A stretch of 12,167 nucleotides of DNA. Source: Alphaproteobacteria bacterium (GTDB taxonomy: Bacteria > Pseudomonadota > Alphaproteobacteria > Rhizobiales > Xanthobacteraceae). The notes beneath the pieces were generated by a model, which searched no databases, had not been told where the DNA came from, and saw nothing but the letters and a program-made list of their open reading frames with translations. The position numbers and the translations under genes are program-made. Location: positions 1 to 12,167 of the forward strand of contig VAZH01000105.1 of NCBI GenBank assembly GCA_005884465.1. The letters are read 5' to 3'. Shown one piece after another: positions 7,381 to 12,167 of this stretch; position 1 is the first letter of the stretch, and every line of letters begins with the position of its first letter.

Positions 7381-7454
7381 TGCTTTGGGCACGATCTTTT
7401 CCGAAAACCGGTATGCACTTTGCGCTAACGCGGCCCTCGGGTCGGAATCGTGCT
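7381..7454. repeat. REP-like rhizobial intergenic palindromic element
   Basis: The outer arms GCACGAT (7389-7395) and ATCGTGC (7447-7453) are exact reverse complements. Inside lies TTTTCCGAAAACCGGT at 7397-7412, itself partly palindromic. From memory, TGCTTTGGGCACGATCTTTT followed by CCGAAAACCGGT is a very common intergenic repeat in Bradyrhizobium and other rhizobia. It fills half of the 138-bp gap between mlaF and mlaD and touches the mlaF stop codon, so it would fold in the operon mRNA. It could influence mRNA stability or the relative level of mlaD. Confidence 0.8.
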
Positions 7455-8225
7455 CTAGCCCATGACAGCGCGGGCACGCTTGCCGTGGAAATAGGCCCTC
7501 AACCAGGGGTGCTCCGAGGCCTGCATGTCGGTCATCGATCCTGCTGCAATGATTTTCCCGTTCCCCAAAACGGCGATGCGGTCACAAGCGGTATAGAGGC
7601 TGTCCAGATCGTGGGTTACCATGAAAACGGTCAGCCCCAAAGTGCGCTGCAGGGTCCTGACCAGCTCGTCAAAGTCCCCGGCCCCAATGGGATCGAGGCC
7701 TGAGGTCGGCTCATCGAGGAACACCAGTTCCGGATCGAGCGCGAGCGCGCGCGCCAGCGCCACCCGCTTGATCATGCCGCCGGAGAGTTCCGAGGGAAAA
7801 CGGTCGGCGACCTCGGGGCGCAATCCCACCATGCCGAGCTTTGCCACCGTGATCTCGTCGAGCAGTCGCTGCGACACATTCAGGTATTCCCGCACCGGAA
7901 ACTGGATGTTCTGCCGCACGGTCAGGGAGGAAAACAGCGCGCCCTGCTGGAACAGGATTCCCCAACGACGCTCGACGCCGCGCCGCGCCGCGGCATCCGC
8001 GGCGTCAAGGTCAATCCCGAAAACCTCGATGCGTCCGCTGACCTTGGGGACAAGACCGATGATGGTGCGCGTCAACACCGACTTGCCCGCGCCGGAAGGA
8101 CCGACGAAGCCAAGGATTTCGCCGCGCTTCACGTCGAGATCGAGCCCGTCCAGAACCTTGGTGGTGCCGAACTGCACCGAGATATCGCGAACCCGGATAA
8201 TGGCGTTTTGCATCTCGGGGGCCAT
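7455..8225 (-). CDS. mlaF: MlaF-type ABC transporter ATPase
   Basis: This 256-residue cytoplasmic ATPase powers the Mla phospholipid transporter. All nucleotide-binding motifs are present: Walker A GPSGAGKS (42-49), Q-loop at about Q93/Q94 (LFQQGALF), signature LSGGM (147-151), Walker B ELVFLDEP (166-173) with catalytic E172, D-loop SGLDP, and H-loop histidine H205 (VTHD). LSGGM and the LFQQGALFSSLTVRQN segment are typical of the MlaF/Ttg2A branch. The start at 8223-8225 (MAPEMQNAII) lies only 2 nt beyond the mlaE stop, so translation is probably coupled. The same frame stays open for hundreds of codons upstream, but that part runs through mlaE in another frame and is a shadow. A REP-like palindrome abuts the stop codon. 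Confidence in the family is very high. Confidence 0.96.
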   Translation of the reverse strand: MAPEMQNAIIRVRDISVQFGTTKVLDGLDLDVKRGEILGFVGPSGAGKSVLTRTIIGLVPKVSGRIEVFGIDLDAADAAARRGVERRWGILFQQGALFSSLTVRQNIQFPVREYLNVSQRLLDEITVAKLGMVGLRPEVADRFPSELSGGMIKRVALARALALDPELVFLDEPTSGLDPIGAGDFDELVRTLQRTLGLTVFMVTHDLDSLYTACDRIAVLGNGKIIAAGSMTDMQASEHPWLRAYFHGKRARAVMG

Positions 8226-8227
8226 CG

Positions 8228-9361
8228 TCACATTCCGATCGAGGCGAAAAAGATCGCAAACACGCCGTCCATCACGATGACGAAGAAGATCCCCTTCACC
8301 ACCGACGACGTGGTGTGCTGTCCGAGGGATTCGGCGCTGCCCTGCACGGCGAGCCCCTCGACGCATGCGACGATCCCGATCACGGCTGCCATCACCGGCG
8401 CCTTGATGATGCCGACGGTGAAGTGATCGATCGAGATCGCATCGCGCAGCCGGAGCAGGAACGCTTCCGGATCGACGCCGCCGTAGAGCCACGCCACCAG
8501 CCCGCCGCCATAGAGCGCCGCCATGGCGCCGAGAAAGGCCAGGATTGGCAGCGCGATGATCAGTGCCAGCATCCGCGGCAGGATCAGAACCTCGATCGGG
8601 TCGAAACCCATGGTGCGCAGCGCGTCGATCTCCTCGCGCATTTTCATCGAGCCGAGTTCGGCGGTGTAGGCGCTGCCGGAGCGCCCCGCCACCATGATCG
8701 CCACCAGCAGCACGCCGATCTCGCGCAGCACCAGCACGCCCAGCATGTCGACAACGAAGATATCCGCACCGAATTTGCGGAAATGGAAGATGCCCTGCTG
8801 CGAGATGATGCAGCCGATCAGAAACGTGATCAGCACAACGATCGGCACCGCGCGCCAGCACACCTGCTCGAGATGATGCACGGTCGACGTCAGACGGAAG
8901 CCCCTGGGGTGAATCATCACCCTGCCGCTCGCCGCGAGCACGGCGCCGAGCATGTCGATCAGTCCGACGATGGTTGCGCTGATGCCGACCATGCTTCGGC
9001 CGACCTGATCCAGCATTCCGGTAATCGTTACTGATTGGGTGTCGGAAGCGGGCGCGGCTTTCACCCTGCGCACCTCGTCGACCAGGCTTGAATAGTTGGC
9101 CGAAAGCCCGGCGATCTTCGCCTCGATGCCGCCCTGGGTCAGGCTGCGGCGAAGCCGTTCGATCAACCAGGCCCCGAAGGTATCGAGCTTCGAGACCTGC
9201 GATACATCGATAAAGATGTTCGGCCGGCTTCCGGTCAGCTTTTCGGCGTCGGCAACGATCTGCTCGAGCAGCGGCGCAAAGCGGGCGGTCCACGGACCCG
9301 CTGCGCACAGCGCAAGCCCATTGCCCTGTACCATCCGCTCCAATGTCGGATCACCTCTCAC
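8228..9361 (-). CDS. mlaE: MlaE-type permease with fused N-terminal STAS (MlaB-like) domain
   Basis: This is a 377-residue inner-membrane permease of the Mla lipid transporter. Residues about 14-108 form a STAS domain like MlaB, with IDVSQVSKLDTFGAWLIERL at 51-70; D60-T61 sits at the usual STAS loop position. Residues about 125-377 are the MlaE permease, with several hydrophobic helices and the family hallmark at 227-255 (GRSGSAYTAELG, then MKMREEIDALRTMGFDP). In E. coli MlaB and MlaE are separate proteins, so here the regulatory subunit is built in. The start is GTG at 9359-9361, supported by GGAG 8 nt upstream; the next in-frame ATG (residue 10) has no such support. It is the first gene of the set and is divergent from the epimerase gene across a 143-bp gap. 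MlaA and MlaC are not in the window. Confidence 0.95.
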   Translation of the reverse strand: MRGDPTLERMVQGNGLALCAAGPWTARFAPLLEQIVADAEKLTGSRPNIFIDVSQVSKLDTFGAWLIERLRRSLTQGGIEAKIAGLSANYSSLVDEVRRVKAAPASDTQSVTITGMLDQVGRSMVGISATIVGLIDMLGAVLAASGRVMIHPRGFRLTSTVHHLEQVCWRAVPIVVLITFLIGCIISQQGIFHFRKFGADIFVVDMLGVLVLREIGVLLVAIMVAGRSGSAYTAELGSMKMREEIDALRTMGFDPIEVLILPRMLALIIALPILAFLGAMAALYGGGLVAWLYGGVDPEAFLLRLRDAISIDHFTVGIIKAPVMAAVIGIVACVEGLAVQGSAESLGQHTTSSVVKGIFFVIVMDGVFAIFFASIGM

Positions 9362-9369
9362 GATGCCAA

Positions 9370-9373
9370 CTCC
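9370..9373 (-). promoter_or_regulatory. Ribosome-binding site supporting the GTG start of mlaE
   Basis: The minus strand reads GGAG here, 8 nt upstream of GTG at 9359-9361. This supports the non-ATG start. Confidence 0.75.
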
Positions 9374-9504
9374 AGTGCCGATTCTCCGCTATTGATGGAA
9401 AAGCAAGACCCAACTCACCGCCCTTGCTTGTGGAACGCGCCCCTAACCAGCCATACTTGGTTGCGCCGGGCAAGCCGGCGATTCCGGAATTGCCAGATTT
9501 TAAA

Positions 9505-10500
9505 ATGACTTCCAGCCAATCCTCAACGCTATCAGCGAGAATCGAGCGCTGGCCGATCGCAGGCAGCTTCACGATCAGCCGCGGCGCCAAGACCGAAGCG
9601 GTCACCGTGGTGGCGGAAGTCCGCCGTGGCGGCCGTACCGGGCGCGGGGAATGCGTCCCCTACCCGCGCTATAGCGAGAGCCCGGAAGCGACCTTGGCCG
9701 CCCTTCAGGCGATGCGGGAACCCTTATCCCGCGGGCTCGACAGGGAGGCCCTGCAGACCGCGATGCCTCCAGGTGCCGCCCGCAACGCGCTGGATTGCGC
9801 ATTGCTGGACCTCGAAGCCAAGACGCGTGGTCAGCGCGTCTGGGACCTGCTCGGGCGTCCGGCGCCCGGCGCTTGCGTCACCGCCTACACGATTTCGCTT
9901 GCGTCGCCCGAGACGATGGCGGCGGCGACCGCCCAAGTCGCGCATCGGCCGCTACTCAAGATCAAGCTTGGCGGCCATGGCGACGGCGAGCGGATCGCGG
10001 CGGTACGCAAGGCCGCGCCTCGATCCGAACTCATCGTCGACGCGAATGAGGCATGGACATCAGGCAATCTCGAGCAAAATCTCGCGGCATGCGCGAAAGC
10101 CGGCGTCACGCTGGTCGAGCAGCCGCTTCCCGCCGGTCAGGATGAGGCGCTGGCGCGCATCGCGAGGCCGCTTGCCGTCTGTGCGGACGAAAGCGTGCAC
10201 GATCGCTCTTCGCTGGATGCGCTGCGCGCACGCTATGACGCCGTCAATATCAAGCTCGACAAGACAGGCGGGCTGACGGAGGCACTGGCGACGGCCGACG
10301 TAGCGCGCGCCTTGGGATTTCAAATCATGGTCGGCTGCATGGTCGCGACCTCGCTGGCGATGGCGCCCGCGATGTTGCTGGCGCGCGAGGCCCGCTTCGT
10401 CGATCTCGATGGCCCTCTGTTGCTGGCGCGCGACCGCGATGGCGGCTTGCGCTACGACGGCAGCCTGGTTTATCCCCCGGACGCCGCGCTGTGGGGTTGA
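9505..10500 (+). CDS. Dipeptide epimerase (L-Ala-D/L-Glu epimerase family, enolase superfamily)
   Basis: This 331-residue cytoplasmic enzyme belongs to the muconate-lactonizing subgroup of the enolase superfamily. The acid/base lysines are visible as KIK (152-154) and NIK (K250). The magnesium ligands fit VDANEAW (D179), VEQPLP (E205) and CADES (D228). A DLD motif at 300-302 matches the DxD signature of dipeptide epimerases, which bind the dipeptide amino group. The classic member converts L-Ala-D-Glu from murein breakdown to L-Ala-L-Glu for recycling. A related enzyme (DgcA) instead racemises N-acetyl-D-glutamate, but its usual partner DgcN is not visible here. I chose the ATG at 9505 because homology begins there (ARIERWPIAGSFTISRGAKT). 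The open frame runs back to 9343, inside divergent mlaE, and that part looks non-coding. The ribosome-binding site is poor. The 3' end overlaps the converging MFS gene by 31 bp. Confidence 0.9.
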   Translation: MTSSQSSTLSARIERWPIAGSFTISRGAKTEAVTVVAEVRRGGRTGRGECVPYPRYSESPEATLAALQAMREPLSRGLDREALQTAMPPGAARNALDCALLDLEAKTRGQRVWDLLGRPAPGACVTAYTISLASPETMAAATAQVAHRPLLKIKLGGHGDGERIAAVRKAAPRSELIVDANEAWTSGNLEQNLAACAKAGVTLVEQPLPAGQDEALARIARPLAVCADESVHDRSSLDALRARYDAVNIKLDKTGGLTEALATADVARALGFQIMVGCMVATSLAMAPAMLLAREARFVDLDGPLLLARDRDGGLRYDGSLVYPPDAALWG

Positions 10501-11669
10501 TCCGCCAATCGATGTCGTGCGAGCCACATCACGACAGCGCCTGACAGCGCCATCGCAGCCATCAAGTAATAGACGCCCTGCCCGTAGCGCGCGAAGACTA
10601 CGCCAGACAAAATCGAGGCGCTGCTGGCGACGATGCCGCTGCAGGCCGCGAGATAACCCTGCCCCCTTGCCATCACATGGAAAGGCACGTTGCGCACCAG
10701 CAGGCCCATGGTGCCGACCTGGGTCAGTCCGAACGACAGTCCATGCGCCAGTTGAACCACGGATAGCACCGCGACCGGAGGTTCCTGCGCCGTGATCAGC
10801 CAGCGCGCAACTGCGCTGAGCGCACCAATCACGACCAGCACGGCGTATGGCCGGGTAAACCGCGGCGACAGCGCAAACAGCACGATCTCGGCAAGCACGC
10901 CGAGCGACCACAGCCCGGCAATGGTGAGCCCGCCTAGGCCGGATTGCTTCCAGACAATGGAGGCGAAGATGTAATAGGCGGCGTGGCTGCCCTGGATCAG
11001 CGCCGATGCCAGGATGATGGCGAGGAAGCCGGGGTCACGGAGCAACGCGCCCGCGCCGCGCTGCATCACGTCAGCCTTTTTTAGACCATCGATCGGCCTG
11101 AGCCCAAGACTTGCCAATGCGCTGAGCCCGGCCACCGCCGCGATCACCCAAATCAGGTGTTCGGGCGCGATCACATCGACCAGCAGTCCGCACGCCAGTG
11201 CGCCCACCACGAATGCGGCCGAGCCCCATAGCCGCAACGGCCCGTAGTTGAGACCGTAATGCGACACGCCTCGCAACGCATAGGCGTCCGTCAGTGGCGC
11301 CATCGGCGTCCACAGGCAGCAGGTAGCGGCGAAGGCCACAAACACCAGAACTGCCTGATGCTGGGTGCCGACAACCGTCAATCCCAGTGCCGTCGCGAAC
11401 GCCGTGATGATGATGGCGTTGCGCAACGACTGCCGCCGTTCGGCCAGACCGGTCACGAAGGGGAGCACCGTAAAGCGGGTGACGGCGGGCACCGCCGTGA
11501 TGATCCCGATCCAGGACGCCTCGATCCCGACCGCCTTCAGCCAGACCGGGAAGAACGGCAAATAGGCACCGAGCAATCCGAATATGGCGCCGTAAAACAG
11601 CGCCAGCCTCGTCGCGAATCGCCTGGACGCCGCTTGAGATGCGATGGGGATTTGTGATTCGCTCGGCAT
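10470..11669 (-). CDS. MFS transporter, phenylpropionate permease (HcaT-like) type
   Basis: This 399-residue inner-membrane permease has about twelve hydrophobic helices, the first around LALFYGAIFGLLGAYLPFFP near residues 25-45. That N-terminus, with an aromatic- and proline-rich first helix followed by VWLKAVGI, is typical of the MFS_1-like/PPP branch, which includes HcaT and LacY-like symporters. Other useful segments are LPFVTGLAERR in the loop after helix 2 and YGLNYGPLRLWGSAAFVVG in mid-protein. The substrate cannot be named from sequence. Start: ATG at 11667-11669; the preceding codon is TTG, which is less likely. No strong ribosome-binding site is seen. The stop lies 31 bp inside the 3' end of the converging epimerase gene. 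On the other side a 77-bp gap separates it from a divergent gene, so the two share a short promoter region. Confidence 0.88.
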   Translation of the reverse strand: MPSESQIPIASQAASRRFATRLALFYGAIFGLLGAYLPFFPVWLKAVGIEASWIGIITAVPAVTRFTVLPFVTGLAERRQSLRNAIIITAFATALGLTVVGTQHQAVLVFVAFAATCCLWTPMAPLTDAYALRGVSHYGLNYGPLRLWGSAAFVVGALACGLLVDVIAPEHLIWVIAAVAGLSALASLGLRPIDGLKKADVMQRGAGALLRDPGFLAIILASALIQGSHAAYYIFASIVWKQSGLGGLTIAGLWSLGVLAEIVLFALSPRFTRPYAVLVVIGALSAVARWLITAQEPPVAVLSVVQLAHGLSFGLTQVGTMGLLVRNVPFHVMARGQGYLAACSGIVASSASILSGVVFARYGQGVYYLMAAMALSGAVVMWLARHRLADQPHSAASGG

Positions 11670-11746
11670 CAATTCAATTGCGATTCGCTTGATATCGTGA
11701 TGATCGTTAGCGTAACGCGCGATGATTTGCGCGGATTGAGTTTACG
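11670..11746. promoter_or_regulatory. Short divergent promoter region between the MFS gene and the last gene
   Basis: This 77-bp AT-richer gap must hold the start signals of two divergent genes. It contains a small palindrome, CAATTCAATTG at 11670-11680, directly against the MFS start, and recurrent GCGATTCGC- and GCGATGATT-like words. I see no clear -35/-10 pair or regulator consensus. Confidence 0.35.
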
Positions 11747-12167
11747 ATGGCCGACGAAGCATTTGCCCTATCGCCGATTTCCGCTCGCGCGAGCTTGCCG
11801 CGCGAGGAGGATTATGAGGCGATCCGCGAAGCCTTCATGGAGACCTCGCGGGGCCGCTGGTTTCTCGGCGAATATGCCAAGCGCAACCGCAATGCCGATA
11901 CCCGCATGGTGCTCGATGCGGTGGCGCGGATCGAGGAAAGCCTTGCCGCCCAGAGACAGCCCGTCCCCGAAAGCGGGCTCGCGGAGGCGTTGGCCGCCAT
12001 CAGGCGCGCGCTCGAAGAGGCCAGAGCCGCCGCATCCGCCGCGCTCGACAGCCTTGCGCTGGAGGAAAATCTGGCGCCGGTCCGCAAGGGCGCCCGGGTT
12101 ATCAGGGAAATCGCATGGCGCTTGCGGGAAATCGGCGCCGACGGCCGGATTTGCGATTTGATCGATT
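11747..12167 (+). CDS. Conserved alphaproteobacterial protein of unknown function (partial, C-terminus outside window)
   Basis: The first 140 codons of a gene run off the right edge. The translation starts MADEAFALSPISARASLPRE and continues with EEDYEAIREAFMETSRGRWFL, then EYAKRNRNADTRMVLDAVARIEE. An Ala/Glu-rich helical stretch follows (about 78-108), then VIREIAWRLREIGADGRICDLID (118-140). The GRWFL-x-EYAxRNRNADT segment and the IxEIAWxLRE segment recur in a family I recall from Rhizobiales, usually annotated hypothetical. Some relatives, as I remember them, end with a CheZ-like QDxTGQR segment, which would lie outside this window; that is a guess. The protein appears soluble and helical, with no signal peptide or membrane segment. 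Third-position GC fits a real gene, and the overlapping plus-strand frame beginning at 11697 is a shadow. It is divergent from the MFS gene. Confidence 0.75.
   Translation, partial: MADEAFALSPISARASLPREEDYEAIREAFMETSRGRWFLGEYAKRNRNADTRMVLDAVARIEESLAAQRQPVPESGLAEALAAIRRALEEARAAASAALDSLALEENLAPVRKGARVIREIAWRLREIGADGRICDLID

Noticed and set aside
8315..9034. 239-codon plus-strand frame opposite mlaE
   Set aside because: It is antisense to the MlaE hallmark region; the His/Asp/Arg-rich translation is typical of a shadow frame.
8226..9308. N-terminal extension of the MlaF frame through mlaE (617 codons in total)
   Set aside because: The upstream part is out of frame with the clear MlaE permease and is Arg-rich nonsense; ABC homology starts at the ATG at 8223-8225.
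9401..9429. 7-bp inverted repeat (AAGCAAG/CTTGCTT) in the mlaE-epimerase gap
   Set aside because: The arms are short with a 15-nt spacer; it could arise by chance and matches no known operator.
9343..9504. 54-residue N-terminal extension of the dipeptide epimerase
   Set aside because: It begins inside divergent mlaE, has no ribosome-binding site and no enolase-family similarity; family homology starts at the ATG at 9505.

Overview
The window is GC-rich, gene-dense chromosomal DNA. Protein signatures and intergenic repeats point to an alphaproteobacterium of the Nitrobacteraceae (Bradyrhizobium, Rhodopseudomonas or Afipia type). This rests on the style of the Mla proteins, the large coiled-coil protein, the CtrA-like TTAA sites and a typical rhizobial palindrome; no database search was possible. 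I see no tRNA, rRNA, insertion sequence, phage gene or CRISPR array.

Layout, left to right. (1) The N-terminal part of a [2Fe-2S] ferredoxin gene on the minus strand, cut by the window edge. (2) A 279-bp gap with two related 17-bp perfect inverted repeats. (3) A small Hpt (histidine phosphotransfer) protein on the minus strand. (4) A 391-bp divergent control region with an exact TTAA-N7-TTAA CtrA-type site and a TTAACCAT half-site. (5) A 1706-residue, two-transmembrane, coiled-coil protein on the plus strand. I read it as a homolog of the growth pole ring protein GPR of Agrobacterium (RgsE in Sinorhizobium); it carries seven 44-residue tandem repeats. (6) A shared bidirectional hairpin terminator. 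(7) A minus-strand Mla-type lipid transport operon in the order STAS-MlaE fusion permease, MlaF ATPase, MlaD substrate-binding protein, with a REP-like palindrome between mlaF and mlaD. (8) A dipeptide (L-Ala-D/L-Glu) epimerase on the plus strand. (9) An MFS permease of the phenylpropionate-permease type on the minus strand, whose 3' end overlaps the epimerase gene by 31 bp. (10) The 5' part of a conserved alphaproteobacterial gene of unknown function on the plus strand, cut by the window edge.

Much of the window concerns the cell envelope. The GPR/RgsE-like protein would organise the growing pole, the Mla operon would move phospholipids between inner and outer membrane, and the epimerase family recycles murein-derived dipeptides. 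The Hpt protein and the pole protein are divergent and share a control region with CtrA-like sites, so this pair is the best candidate for a cell-cycle-controlled polar-growth module. That link is inference from layout and motifs.
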